DNA of 39,061 nucleotides from Planctomycetota bacterium. GTDB taxonomy: Bacteria > Planctomycetota > UBA1135 > JADKAF01. The notes below the pieces were generated by a model. That model made no database searches and was not told where the DNA came from. It saw nothing but the letters and a program-made list of their open reading frames with translations. The stretch lies in NCBI GenBank assembly GCA_016793245.1, contig JAEUHW010000438.1, positions 1-39,061 on the forward strand, in the 5' to 3' direction. Shown one piece after another: positions 7,512 to 16,701 of this stretch (the stretch's first letter is position 1; the number at the start of each line of letters is the position of its first letter). The position numbers and the translations under genes were made by a program.

Positions 7512-10352
7512 CTACGGCTTGCAGCGCGCCTCCGCCAGCGCCTTCCCCTGCTCCAGGCGCTGGCGCTTCTCCGCTTCGACTTCCTCGGCGAGGCCCGCTT
7601 CGAAGGCCTTCTGTGCGTCGCACCAGAGCTGCGCGCGCAGGAGGAGCTCGCCGTACTCGAGCCACTCGATCGGCTGCTGCAGCGCGCTCAGGACCAGCAC
7701 GCCATCGCGGTAATAGCGCGCGGCTTGGTCGATGATCCGTCCGCGGTCCTCGCTGCTCATCTCGCGCTGTGGATCGGCTGCGGCGGCGTAAGTCGCGCGC
7801 GCGATCTTCACGAAGAACTGCGCCGCGCGCTTCCGCATCGAGCGCTCCTTCGGGCCGTCGTAGGGTTGGGCGCGCGCGAGCGCGGTCTCGTAGGAGGTAT
7901 AGGCGCGCGACATCTCGCCGGTGAGCCCTTCGGCGAGCATGGCCTCGAAGTAAGAGGCGACCCAGCCTTCGGGGTCGAGCTTGCGCAGGGCTTCGATCTC
8001 CTGCGCCGCGCGCTCGGCGTGCCCATAGATCAGCAGGTACTTGATCAGGAGCTCGTGCGCGGGAATCGATTGCGGATCGCGCTCCTGTAGGGTGAAGACC
8101 AGCCTCAGGATGTCCTCGCTGCGCCCGCTCTTCTGGAGCACTTCGAGGAGCTGCTCCACGTAATCGAGGCGCCACTGCGAGAGGCGCACGGCGTCGAAGA
8201 AGAGGTTCGCGACGTTGTCCCAGTTGCGGAAGAGCGCGTGGAGGTTCGCGAGCTCGAAGGGGAAGCTCGGCTCCTCGGGATGGAGCCGCCGCGCGAGAAT
8301 CAAGGTTCGGTCGGCGTCCTCGATGTCCGTGCGGATCGCGGCGAGAGTCTCCGGCGTCTTCGAGCCCGTGGCCTCGCGCGCGACGGCGCGGCGCACGAGC
8401 CCGCGGCTGAGGAGCAGCAGCGCGCGCGCCTGGCCCGGCGAGATCGCGAGGGCGGCGCGCGCGCGATCGACGACCTCGGTCCAGGTGCGCACGAGCGCCG
8501 GCGCTTCGTTGAGCTCGGCGCTCTGCTGCTCGGCGATCTGCGCGAGCGCGAGCTGCGCTTCGAAGTGGTCGCGGTCGCGCTGCAGCGCCTTCAGGAAGAA
8601 GCCGCGCGCTTCTTCGCGGCGACCGCGGAGCGCCGCGAGGATCCCCTGGTTCACCAGCCACTCGGGCCACTCCAGGGCCTCGGCGACCAGCGCTGCTTTC
8701 TCGGGCGCCTCGTCGATCAAGGACTTCCGGAAGCGCTCGAGCTCCTCGCGCACGAGGTCGCGCGCTTGCTCGGCGATCTTCAGGTCCTCCTCGCGATAGA
8801 GGGGGTCCTCGATCATCGTCGCCTTCTGCAGCAGCGCGCCGAATTGGCCGATGCCGCTGCGCACGCGCTCGACGAAGCCCACGAAGTAGAGCTCGGCGTT
8901 GGTGTAGAGCGAGGTGACGCTGAGGAAGCGCTCGTTCGCCTGATCGAGCTCGCGCAGAGCCGCCCGCGGATCGCTGGCGGCGAGCTCGCTCGCGCGCTGG
9001 AGATGCACATGGCCCATGCCGATGTGCGCGACGGCGGCGTTGGGCTCGCGCTCGAGCGCCGCCGCGTAGAACGTCGCCTCGTCGCGATAGATGCCGGCGC
9101 GCTGCGCCGCGAGGACGCCGAGCGGCAGCACGAGCAAGAGGAGGAGGAACGCCAGCGCGCGGGCGAGGCCGCCTCGCGCGAGGCCGCGGGAAACGAGCAC
9201 ACCGAGGCTGATGCAGACGAGCGCCAGCGGCAGATAGAGATAGCGCTCGCTCACCGGGAACTGTCCGAGCGACTGCGGGGAGACCAAGGCGGGTGCCAGC
9301 CCCAGCGCGAAGCCGAGCAAGGCGAAGAGGTGCACGCTGCGGCGCTGGCCGAGCTCGCGCGAGCAGACCATCACGAGCACGCTCGCGACGAAGAGGCCGC
9401 CGAGTAAGAGGTGCAATTGCACCGTCGGGTCGCCGAGCCCCGCACCCGGTCGGAGCACGTGCATGGGCGCCCAAGCGCCGGGCCACAGCACGAGCAGCAC
9501 GAAGTGCCCGAGCAGCTCCAGCGGGAAGAGCAGCTTCCGCGTGGCCTCCATCCCGGCGTGCACGTCGACCACGGCATAGCCGAAGCCGGCGAGTGAGGAG
9601 TCGAAGACCGAGGCGCGCACCGCGTAGAGCGCGAGCGGCGGCAGCAGCAGCACCAGCGCCGTGGCGAGCTTCCGCGGCTCTGCCGCGCGCGGCAGCGCGC
9701 GAACGCCGAGGAGGCAGAGCGGCACGAAGAGGAACGCCGTCTCCTTGCAGAGCAGCGCCGCGACATGCAGCGCGAAGGCGCCCGCGTAGTCGAGGAGCTT
9801 CCCGCTCTCGCGCGCGCGCAGCAGCAGCACCGCCGCCCAGACCATGGGCGCCACCGCCGACGGATCGACGATGCCCGCGACCCACGCCACCGCTTCGTGA
9901 TGCGTCGGCTGCACCGCGAAGAGCAGTCCCGCCGCCGCCCCTGCGAGCACCGCTCCGCCGGCGAAGCGCCGCGCGAGAGCCGCGACGCCCAAGCTCGCCG
10001 CGACGTGCAGCAGCACGTTCAGCAGGTGATAACCCCAGGCCTGATCGCCCGAGAGCCGCCAGCCGAGGTGGAAGAAGAGGCTCACCCCCGGCCGGTAGAA
10101 GGGCTGGCGCCCTTCGGCCTCGGTGTCGACCACGTCCCAGAACGGCTTCGTGAACGCCTCGCGCAGCGAGAAGCTCTCGCGGATGCGCGGGTTCAGCTCG
10201 ATCAGCTCGACGTCGTCGTAGACGAGGCCGCCGTGCAGCAGGGCCGGCAGGTAGACCGCGAACGCGACCAGCGCGACGAGGAGCGCCGCGAGGGGCGCGC
10301 GCGAAGGGCCGGCGGGCGCGGACGAAACGTGATCAGGGGAACTCGTGCTCAT
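7512..10352 (-). CDS. TMTC-like membrane protein with C-terminal TPR repeats
   Basis: A 946-residue protein. The N-terminal half is polytopic (about 10-12 hydrophobic segments). Its early luminal loop has FVYDDVELI-type acidic residues (LVYDDVELIELNPRIRE), RQPFYRPGVSLFFHLGW and WGYHLLNVLLHVAASL, typical of TMTC/GT-C superfamily glycosyltransferase-like proteins. QPTHHEAVAWVAGIVDP and GQFPVSERYLYLPL are further family hallmarks. From about residue 420 the protein is soluble and helical, with TPR-like pairs that include AALEREPNAAVAHIGMGHVHL. Protein O-mannosylation or another envelope glycosyl transfer is the expected role, but no activity can be proven from the sequence. It is the first gene of the minus-strand operon. 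Confidence 0.82.
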   Translation of the reverse strand: MSTSSPDHVSSAPAGPSRAPLAALLVALVAFAVYLPALLHGGLVYDDVELIELNPRIRESFSLREAFTKPFWDVVDTEAEGRQPFYRPGVSLFFHLGWRLSGDQAWGYHLLNVLLHVAASLGVAALARRFAGGAVLAGAAAGLLFAVQPTHHEAVAWVAGIVDPSAVAPMVWAAVLLLRARESGKLLDYAGAFALHVAALLCKETAFLFVPLCLLGVRALPRAAEPRKLATALVLLLPPLALYAVRASVFDSSLAGFGYAVVDVHAGMEATRKLLFPLELLGHFVLLVLWPGAWAPMHVLRPGAGLGDPTVQLHLLLGGLFVASVLVMVCSRELGQRRSVHLFALLGFALGLAPALVSPQSLGQFPVSERYLYLPLALVCISLGVLVSRGLARGGLARALAFLLLLLVLPLGVLAAQRAGIYRDEATFYAAALEREPNAAVAHIGMGHVHLQRASELAASDPRAALRELDQANERFLSVTSLYTNAELYFVGFVERVRSGIGQFGALLQKATMIEDPLYREEDLKIAEQARDLVREELERFRKSLIDEAPEKAALVAEALEWPEWLVNQGILAALRGRREEARGFFLKALQRDRDHFEAQLALAQIAEQQSAELNEAPALVRTWTEVVDRARAALAISPGQARALLLLSRGLVRRAVAREATGSKTPETLAAIRTDIEDADRTLILARRLHPEEPSFPFELANLHALFRNWDNVANLFFDAVRLSQWRLDYVEQLLEVLQKSGRSEDILRLVFTLQERDPQSIPAHELLIKYLLIYGHAERAAQEIEALRKLDPEGWVASYFEAMLAEGLTGEMSRAYTSYETALARAQPYDGPKERSMRKRAAQFFVKIARATYAAAADPQREMSSEDRGRIIDQAARYYRDGVLVLSALQQPIEWLEYGELLLRAQLWCDAQKAFEAGLAEEVEAEKRQRLEQGKALAEARCKP

Positions 10353-10618
10353 CGGTGCGGTGCGCGCCGCACCTGCGCGGAGGAGAGCGGGGTGGAGGCC
10401 CGGCGGGTTGGCGGCGGGGGAGTGTAGTCGGGGTGGGTGGGGGGAGTCACGCCGGGGCGGGCTCCCGCGCTCGATCCTTCGCTCTGGCCTGGATCTGGCG
10501 TGCTGGTGCGCCCTGCTCGGCGATCTCGCGGTGGATCTGCTCCCCGAGCGCGCTGCGAGGGCTTGACCAGAGCTGCGGGAGCGATGAGGTTGGGACCGCT
10601 CTAGTCGCAGGAGGAACC
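10353..10618. promoter_or_regulatory. Divergent intergenic region
   Basis: This 266-bp region separates the minus-strand operon headed by the TPR gene from the plus-strand secreted-protein gene. It must carry both promoters. I see no convincing -35/-10 pair, operator or stem-loop. The ribosome binding site of the plus-strand gene (AGGAGGAA) lies at its right end. Confidence 0.35.
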
Positions 10619-11932
10619 ATGTCGAGGCGCCGGATCCTTAAGCGTATGGCGTGCGGTGTGATGATTGCGTTGGCCTCCACGCCGCTGAGTCACGCGCAGA
10701 TCGCCCCTGACAGCGTCTTCATCATCTCTAGGGCTGGCTTCGTCGATGTCTATCGGCGACCCACTGGTGGACGCATCGCTCTATCCCGATCTCTCATCGT
10801 GCCCACTAGTTTCGGTGGGATTAAATGGATCGGGGTTGATCCGCGTTCGCGAGAGCTTTGGGCCCTGGTGGAGGGGTTGGGCGGGAATCGCGCGCAGCGC
10901 TTCGAGATCCAAGGCGATCTGCTCGTCTCGCGTGAAGAAATCCAGATTCCCTCCCCGTGCTTCTTCAATGGCTCGATGCCCGGCGCCGGCTTCGACGATG
11001 ACGGGAACTTCGTCGCCATGGTCGGCATGGGCTGCATCGTACGCATGGACCTGGAGCGGCGCATGTTGCTCTCGACCAACACCTCGTGCTCTTGCAGCTA
11101 CCCGAGCACCTACACCTTCGTGCCCGCCAAAGCAGGACGCCCGGCGTTGCTCCACGGCATCAATAGCCAAGGGGAGCACACGGTAGTCTCGTTGGACGAG
11201 AACTTCGCGACTCAGGATGTCTTCTTCCGGGTCAGCCAACCGAGCGGATCGCTCTTCCCGATGTTCCGCACGATGGTGACGACGGATTCGGGGCGGAGCT
11301 TTCTGGGAGGACACCGGATCCCTTGGACCAGCGGCCCGCAGCCCTGGCGCGGATTGCAGGAGATCGATTACGTGAATCGACGCCTCGTCCTGCGTGCGAC
11401 CGAGCTCGCGCCACACGAAGCGAACTACCTCGTCGCGGATCCTCTGCCGGGTCAAGTCAGCTATCTCGGCTACGACGCCGAGTTCGGCTGGCCGGCGACG
11501 CAGATGTGGAACTTCTACGATCTCGCGACGAACCGCGTGGTTCGCCGAGTCTTCGAGGCTCTGGACCCGGCGATCCCGATCTCGATCGCTGAGCCCGCTC
11601 CCTGGTTCCCTTGGGGCAAGGTCCTCGCGAGTCCGCTCCATCCCACGGTCGGCGCGCGGCAGAACTTCGCCTTACATATCGGAGGCAGCCCGGGCGATCT
11701 CGCGCTGCTCTGGTGCGATCGAGCGGAGCTTGGAGGAGTTCCGATCACGGGGCTGAGCTCACCGGTCGCCATAGGCGTGGTCGATGGGATGGGTGTTTTG
11801 CCGGTGCGCGTGCCCTACGATCCGGCACTCGTGCCGCTGCGCGCGGGCGATGCCGTCTGGTTCCAGGGATTCTTGACGCGAACGGGAGCGTCGTTCGTGG
11901 CGACGCGCGAGGTCGAGATCCGCTGGCGCTGA
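10619..11932 (+). CDS. Secreted protein of unknown function, possible beta-propeller
   Basis: A 437-residue protein with a clear signal peptide (MSRRRILKRMACGVMIALA, cleavage near SHA-Q) and an excellent ribosome binding site (GGAGGAACC before the ATG). The mature part has repeated strand-turn-strand blocks such as KWIGVDPRSRELWALVEG, PGAGFDDDGNFVAMVGM and LQEIDYVNRRLVLRATEL. These look like blades of a beta-propeller that reports numeric or status values. A Cys cluster, NTSCSCSYPS, lies near residue 160. The last ~100 residues (from about PTVGARQNFALHIGG to EVEIRWR) resemble the C-terminal beta module of other secreted proteins in this window. No family is recognised and no catalytic motif is visible. 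Confidence 0.7.
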   Translation: MSRRRILKRMACGVMIALASTPLSHAQIAPDSVFIISRAGFVDVYRRPTGGRIALSRSLIVPTSFGGIKWIGVDPRSRELWALVEGLGGNRAQRFEIQGDLLVSREEIQIPSPCFFNGSMPGAGFDDDGNFVAMVGMGCIVRMDLERRMLLSTNTSCSCSYPSTYTFVPAKAGRPALLHGINSQGEHTVVSLDENFATQDVFFRVSQPSGSLFPMFRTMVTTDSGRSFLGGHRIPWTSGPQPWRGLQEIDYVNRRLVLRATELAPHEANYLVADPLPGQVSYLGYDAEFGWPATQMWNFYDLATNRVVRRVFEALDPAIPISIAEPAPWFPWGKVLASPLHPTVGARQNFALHIGGSPGDLALLWCDRAELGGVPITGLSSPVAIGVVDGMGVLPVRVPYDPALVPLRAGDAVWFQGFLTRTGASFVATREVEIRWR

Positions 11933-12270
11933 GCGCGGAATCTCGAGAACTCGGTCCGACCTAGCCGGCGACGGCCCACTTCTGTGCAGCGAGCTGTGGG
12001 GGCTCGCGATGCTCTGCCCGAGAGCAGAGTCGCATGGAGCTTGGCTATCGCCGGCACGCTCCGGGTTCGGCATCCCGATGCCGAGCTCCGGGGCGTGCCC
12101 TTTCTCTATCTGAGCCTTGTTCGATCCCCAGGGGAGCTTCCGCGCGAGCCGTGTCGCCGTACGATGGCGCGACGCCGCACCCAGGAGCCAGAAGATGCCG
12201 CAGCTCGACTCCGACGAATGCCCGGCATCTTCCTAAGGCAATCGCCGGTTGCGCTTTCGCCTCGACGCGC
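11933..12270. other. Intergenic region between convergent secreted-protein genes
   Basis: These 338 bp lie between two convergent stop codons. A short hairpin (CTCTGC at 12012-12017, GCAGAG at 12024-12029) without a T-run could be a weak terminator. Open frames here are short and have no recognisable content. I see no RNA gene or repeat. Confidence 0.4.
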
Positions 12271-14220
12271 TCAACGCACGTCGACCTGGATCGTCTCGCT
12301 GAGCAGGAGTCCGTTCCCGTTGCCGAGATCGCAGCCGGCGCCCTGACCGAGGATCGCGCCCTGCGCGAAGAAGCGCGCGCCGAGGACGTAGCTGCCGTTC
12401 GGGATGGGGAACACCGTCGCCGCGCCGGGGACGACGATGTGGGTGAAGGTCGTGAGGACGCAGGGGAGGTCGCAGAGCGGCGTCGGTGAGATCCCCGTGC
12501 CGAGCCAGATTGCGCTCGGTCGGCCTTGGGCGTTCAGAGAGAAGCTGAGCGCGTTGCCGGGACGCGGAGCGCCTTGTACGCCAAGGGTGGCGCCTCCGCA
12601 GGAGAGAAAGGGGCGCGCGATGCTGCCAGTGCTGACGCTGTGGGTTTGGATCCGGAGCCGGAACTCTCCTTGCAGACCCTGCGGGTCGGAGACACGGACG
12701 AAGTAGGCATTCCCGGGGTAGCTTAGGAAGTTGGCGCTGCTCGCCGTACCGCACGCGCTGTCCACGCAAGCGAGCAAGATGGGGTTCGCGCAAGTGCCCG
12801 TGTAGATCTGCACTTGAGGGCGGAACCCAGCGGGACCCGAGATCGCGCACGCGCTGACGGAGTAGCCGGTGATCTCGTTTTGGGTCCAGATCCAGTACCA
12901 CACGTCGCTGCGCGCGTGAAAGCAGGGCGATGGCCACGTCGAATCGGTAGCGAATCGATTCGAGTGCGGATCGATCGTGGAAGCTTGCCCGGCTCCAAGG
13001 CACTCGTCCGCAGTATTGCAGGTGTCGATCTCCTCGCGTTCCATGAATCGCGTTCCGCAGGCGGAGGTGATCTCGAGCCTCACGGTACGACGACCTGGTC
13101 GAGTGACGACGTACCTCGGATTCTGGTTCCGCGAATCGATGATGCCGTCGGAGTCGAAGTCCCAGGCCCAGCTCGTGATCGGACCGGTCGAACGATCCAG
13201 ATAGCTCACGGTCGCGGGGCAGATCTCATTCGTGTAGACCCGACTCGAGCTGAAGTCGGCGACCAATGGCACCGCTCCTGGATCGAGTACCTGCACGAGT
13301 CTGCGCCGCAGCGTGGAGTGTGATCCGTTCGCCGCGTCCGTCACGGTCAAGCGTACGTCGTACTCTCCACAGCGGAAGTATCGGAACAATGGATGCTGCA
13401 GCGTGGAGTCGACGACGCCGTCATTCTCGAAGTCCCAGGCCCAGCTCTGGATCCCGCCGGGAACGGGTGTGGAGCTCAGGTCCTCGAACTGGACTTGATT
13501 CCCGACGATGGTCGTCGTGGGGGCCTGCTGGTTTCCCGTGCGGAACGCAGCGAAGGTCGCCTGCGCTGGGCGATAGTGGACGCGAACGATGGGGAGGCGC
13601 CTCTCGGAGGCGTAGTTGATCACGCGTCCGTCGGCGCTCTGCAGGTTCGCGAGCACGCCATCGGTACCGGGATTCCGAATGCTTGCGTCGAGCGAGGCCC
13701 ACGGCGCGGAGGCGCCCGCTCTCACTCGCCATTCGAGCGTGAGCGTTCGGCCATCGCGGGGGTCGAAGCGCAACGGTGGGCCCTGGATCGATAGGCTCCA
13801 CGGTCGCGGCACGCTCGTCCCCGAGCCTGCCGGTAGATTCCATGAGCCGGAGAAGAAGGGCTGAGGGAAGGAGTCGTCCCAGCGATTCTCCAGGTTGTTA
13901 CCGAAGATGGGATCCCTGTGCGCCGCCCGCAGCAGCCCCAGCGACAACTCGACTTGGGGCAGGTTGGAGCTGGGCCATTGCGAGTGGCTGCCATCGGGGC
14001 GCAGATCGATCTGCGTGATCTCGATCGCGCCGGTCGTCGAGAAGTGCGAGGGGACGTAGTTCCAGTGCAGCCGAGCTGGTTGCTCCGCGCGGGTCAGCAA
14101 TTCGTCGCGCTCGCTCCCTTCCCGAGACTCGAAGTCTCGGGGGAGCACCTGGACGGATTGCGCGGGGCTCGGCGCGATGCTGGCGGAGCTCGCAAGCAGG
14201 AGCAATGTGGCCTTGCGCAT
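12271..14220 (-). CDS. Secreted protein with two PKD domains
   Basis: A 649-residue exported protein (signal MRKATLLLLASSASIAPSPA) with a strong ribosome binding site (GGAGGTGACC directly before the ATG at 14220). Two PKD-type Ig-like domains are marked by SWAWDFENDGVVDSTLQHP (near residue 250) and SWAWDFDSDGIIDSRNQNP (near 345). A region like a bacterial pre-peptidase C-terminal domain follows (SDVWYWIWTQNEITGYSVSA, then VQIYTGTCANPILLAC), rich in paired cysteines. The last ~110 residues form a beta-rich module ending LLLSETIQVDVR, like other secreted proteins here. Likely extracellular or cell-surface adhesion or structure; no enzyme domain is visible. Confidence 0.8.
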   Translation of the reverse strand: MRKATLLLLASSASIAPSPAQSVQVLPRDFESREGSERDELLTRAEQPARLHWNYVPSHFSTTGAIEITQIDLRPDGSHSQWPSSNLPQVELSLGLLRAAHRDPIFGNNLENRWDDSFPQPFFSGSWNLPAGSGTSVPRPWSLSIQGPPLRFDPRDGRTLTLEWRVRAGASAPWASLDASIRNPGTDGVLANLQSADGRVINYASERRLPIVRVHYRPAQATFAAFRTGNQQAPTTTIVGNQVQFEDLSSTPVPGGIQSWAWDFENDGVVDSTLQHPLFRYFRCGEYDVRLTVTDAANGSHSTLRRRLVQVLDPGAVPLVADFSSSRVYTNEICPATVSYLDRSTGPITSWAWDFDSDGIIDSRNQNPRYVVTRPGRRTVRLEITSACGTRFMEREEIDTCNTADECLGAGQASTIDPHSNRFATDSTWPSPCFHARSDVWYWIWTQNEITGYSVSACAISGPAGFRPQVQIYTGTCANPILLACVDSACGTASSANFLSYPGNAYFVRVSDPQGLQGEFRLRIQTHSVSTGSIARPFLSCGGATLGVQGAPRPGNALSFSLNAQGRPSAIWLGTGISPTPLCDLPCVLTTFTHIVVPGAATVFPIPNGSYVLGARFFAQGAILGQGAGCDLGNGNGLLLSETIQVDVR

Positions 14221-14278
14221 GGTCACCTCCGAAGGCAGGGCGCGCGCTTTGCGGACCGTACACGCCGCAAGTGTCATC

Positions 14279-15310
14279 TCATCTGGGATGCGTTCCGCTC
14301 GGCGCTTCGACCTTGCGTGAGAGCCCCTTCAGGAACGCCACGAGATAGCTCGCCTCGAGCTCGCTGAGCTCGAGCGGCTGCATCTTGGGATCGAGGGAAC
14401 GGTTCGCGTTCCCGCCGCGGCGGTAAAACGCGACGACCTCTTCGAGCGTGTCGATCGACCCGTCGTGCATGTACGGGGCCGTGCGCGAGAGTGCGCGCAG
14501 GGTCGGCGTCTTGAAGGCTCCGCGATCTGCTTCGGCCCCGGTGATCGCGAAGCGGCCCGGCTCGGGCTCGCCTTCGCGCGCGCCGACGCCGGTGTTGTGG
14601 AACTGCTCGTCGGTGAAGTTCGGACCGCTGTGGCACTTCCAGCAGCCGCCCTTCGATTCCCAGAGCCAGAGGCCGGCGAGCTCTTCCTTGGTGAGCAGCG
14701 TGCGATCGCCGCGCTCGCGGAAGACGTCGACGGGCGTGTTGCCGGTGCGGAGGGTGCGCACGAAGGCGGCGAGGGCCGTGGCGGTGTTCGACGCATCGAC
14801 GGCGCCGTTCGCGAAGCTCTGCGCGAAGAGCGCGCGATAGCGCTCGTCGCTGCGCAGGCGCTCGAGCGCTTGCTCCACCGGCAAGCCCATCTCGTCGGGG
14901 TCGGCGATCGGTAGGAGGACCTGCGCTTCCAGGTCCTTCGCGCGGCCGTCCCAGAGCTGGGCCGTGGCGTAGGCGCGGTTCAGGATCGAAGGCGCGTGGC
15001 GCCGCGCGCGATGGCCCGCGATGCCGAGCGGGAAGCGCTGCGGCGAGGCGAAGCCGAAGGCGGGCTCATGGCAGGAAGCGCACGAGACCGTGCGATCCTG
15101 CGAGAGCAGGGGATCGAAGAAGAGGGAACGCCCGAGCGCCACGTGGTGCGCGTCGAGCGGCGTCGCGAGCTCGGGCAGGCCGAGCGGTGCCGGCAGCGCG
15201 TGGAGCGCGGCGGGCAGCGTGTCCGCCGGAAGCGGTGGGCGCTCCTGCGCCGCGGCCGGAGCCGCGGCGAGGAGTGCCATCAGCGAGAGCGAGGTTCGCA
15301 GCGCGCGCAT
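14279..15310 (-). CDS. Di-haem cytochrome c peroxidase (CcpA/MauG family)
   Basis: A 343-residue periplasmic protein (signal MRALRTSLSLMALLAAAPAA) with two c-type haem sites, CASCH (residues 77-81) and CWKCH (223-227), in the spacing expected of bacterial di-haem peroxidases that reduce H2O2 using cytochrome electrons. Further family marks are ALGRSLFFDPLLSQDRTVSC, APSILNRAYATAQLWDGRA, FKTPTLRALSRTAPYMHDGS, and a Met in KMQPLELSELE near the C-terminus that could ligate the high-potential haem. The ATG at 15310 has CGGAG just upstream. It lies 11 bp after the stop of the UGPC selenoprotein gene, so the two are very probably co-transcribed and may share an oxidative-stress role. Confidence 0.92.
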   Translation of the reverse strand: MRALRTSLSLMALLAAAPAAAQERPPLPADTLPAALHALPAPLGLPELATPLDAHHVALGRSLFFDPLLSQDRTVSCASCHEPAFGFASPQRFPLGIAGHRARRHAPSILNRAYATAQLWDGRAKDLEAQVLLPIADPDEMGLPVEQALERLRSDERYRALFAQSFANGAVDASNTATALAAFVRTLRTGNTPVDVFRERGDRTLLTKEELAGLWLWESKGGCWKCHSGPNFTDEQFHNTGVGAREGEPEPGRFAITGAEADRGAFKTPTLRALSRTAPYMHDGSIDTLEEVVAFYRRGGNANRSLDPKMQPLELSELEASYLVAFLKGLSRKVEAPSGTHPR

Positions 15311-15321
15311 GCGGCTCCGAG

Positions 15322-16458
15322 CTATTCGCCCTTCTTCGCGCCGCTCTGCTCCTTCTCCATCTCGGAGAGCAGCAGATCGACGGCCTTGTCCATGGCTTCG
15401 CCGCGAACGCCCTTCGCGCGGATCACACCCTTGTGATCCATCACGTAGATCGTGGGCCAGCCGGTGACGCCCCAGCGCTTCGAGATCGGGCCGCCCGTTC
15501 CTTCGGGCCCGTTCCAGAAGCTGCGCCAGGTGATCTGCTCTTCCGAGAGGCGCGGCTTCAGCTTCTCCAAGTCCTTGTCGCTGTTCACCCCGATCAACGC
15601 GAACGGCTTGTCGGCGAGTCTCTTCACGAGCGACCGCTCGTGCGGGTACATGGCCCGGCAAGGTCCTCACCAATCGCCCCAGAAGTCGAGGACCACGACC
15701 TTGCCGCGGTAGTCGCTCAGCTTGAACGCGACGCCGTCGAGGTCGTTGGCCTCGATGTCCGGCGCGGTCATGCCGATCTGCAGGTTCTCCAGGATGAAGA
15801 TCTGGCCTTCGGCGCGCGCGGCGAGCGGGGACTTCGAAGCCTTCACGGCTTCGAAATCGGCCTTGGCCATCTCGCGCGCTTCTGCGGAGGCTTCCTCGTC
15901 TCCGAGCACCGTGCTCGCGCGAGCGAAGCGCGCTTCCATCACGATCGCTTCGTTCGGGTTCTTCTCGATGACGCTCGTAAGCATGGAGCGGACCTTCTCG
16001 CCGCCCAGCGTGCGGCCCATGCGGCCCACGGTCTGGACCGCGCGGCCGATCTGATCGCTCGCGGCGTGATCGCGGAGCAAGGTCACCCAGGCTTCGTCGG
16101 CGATGCTGGGCGCGGCGCCAGGCGCACCGCCCGCGGCGGACATGGCCACCGCGCGAGCCGCGTTCTGGCCGAGCCAGAGCAGGTAGGGGATGGCGGCGTC
16201 TTGGCCGGCGTGGGCTTTGGCGCCCGCTTGGAAGCGAGCGACGAAATCCTTGGCCGGGTTGTTGGCTTGGCCGAAGGCGGCGATCTCTTCGCGGCTCTTG
16301 CCCGCAGTCCGCAGCTCCGCGAGCTTCGCCTGGAAGCTCGCAACGGCGGTCTGATACTCCTTCTCGAGCGCGGCGATGTCGTCTTGCGCGCGGAGGAGCG
16401 GTGGGGGAGCCACGAGGCCGAAGCAGAGCGCCGCTCCGAAGAGGAGACGGGGATTCAC
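15322..16458 (-). CDS. Selenocysteine-containing TlpA-like thioredoxin-fold protein (UGPC active site)
   Basis: A 378-residue protein read through a UGA at 15667-15669 (codon 264). A GTG start at 16458 with GAGG 6 nt upstream gives a signal peptide (VNPRLLFGAALCFGLVAP). Residues ~25-220 are a helical domain of unknown function. From IGMTAPDIEANDLDG the protein is a TlpA/redoxin domain: GKVVVLDFWGDW, then U264-G-P-C267-R, then the cis-proline segment GVTGWPTIYVMD. Thioredoxins have W-C-G-P-C here, so UGA replaces the nucleophilic Cys exactly. The frame is open and homologous on both sides, ending KEQSGAKKGE. A SECIS-like hairpin follows at 15625-15642. The likely role is periplasmic thiol/disulfide or peroxide reduction, with the di-haem peroxidase gene directly downstream. 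Standard annotation would give two truncated proteins. Confidence 0.87.
15625..15642 (-). promoter_or_regulatory. SECIS-like hairpin for the UGPC protein
   Basis: On the minus strand, CACGAGC-GGUC-GCUCGUG forms a perfect 7-bp stem with a GGUC apical loop, the same loop sequence as the E. coli fdhF SECIS. The loop begins 32 nt after the UGA, inside the range known for bacterial SECIS elements, and a G occupies the first loop position. It lies within the coding frame, as bacterial elements do. Confidence 0.75.
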
Positions 16459-16482
16459 GGCAGACCTCGGGAAAGGCGGACT

Positions 16483-16521
16483 ACTGCACAGTCGAGGTGC
16501 CAGGCACCTTTTCTGTGCAGT
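16483..16521. repeat. Nested palindrome, core AGGTGCCAGGCACCT
   Basis: A 39-nt perfectly symmetric element: 9-bp outer arms (ACTGCACAG at 16483-16491, CTGTGCAGT at 16513-16521), 3-nt spacers, and a 7-bp inner palindrome around a central A (16495-16509). It lies in the divergent region between the selenoprotein and pyrophosphatase genes and shares its core pattern with 16521-16555 and 35073-35109. Confidence 0.85.
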
Positions 16522-16555
16522 GCACAGTAGCGGTGCCAGGCACCTGCTCTGTGCA
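16521..16555. repeat. Second nested palindrome, core GGTGCCAGGCACC
   Basis: Tandem neighbour of the previous element: outer arms TGCACAG (16521-16527) and CTGTGCA (16549-16555), 4-nt spacers, and an inner palindrome GGTGCC-A-GGCACC (16532-16544). The shared boundary suggests duplication or a paired REP-like unit. Confidence 0.85.
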
Positions 16556-16701
16556 GTGGAAGCGGGCAGAGGAGCCATCCAAGGCCACGATGGGCCGGAC
16601 GTCAAGCGGATGGGGCGGAGGAGGTGGCGGTTCGCTATCTTGCTCTCGCCGCGGGGCGCGTCGTCCTCCGGCCGAAACCCCTTGCGCGAGCTCCGCCCTC
16701 G

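Noticed and set aside
15322..16458. Frameshift or truncated thioredoxin pair at 15667
   Set aside because: No frame change is needed; the single TGA replaces Cys in WCGPC and both flanks align to the TlpA fold.
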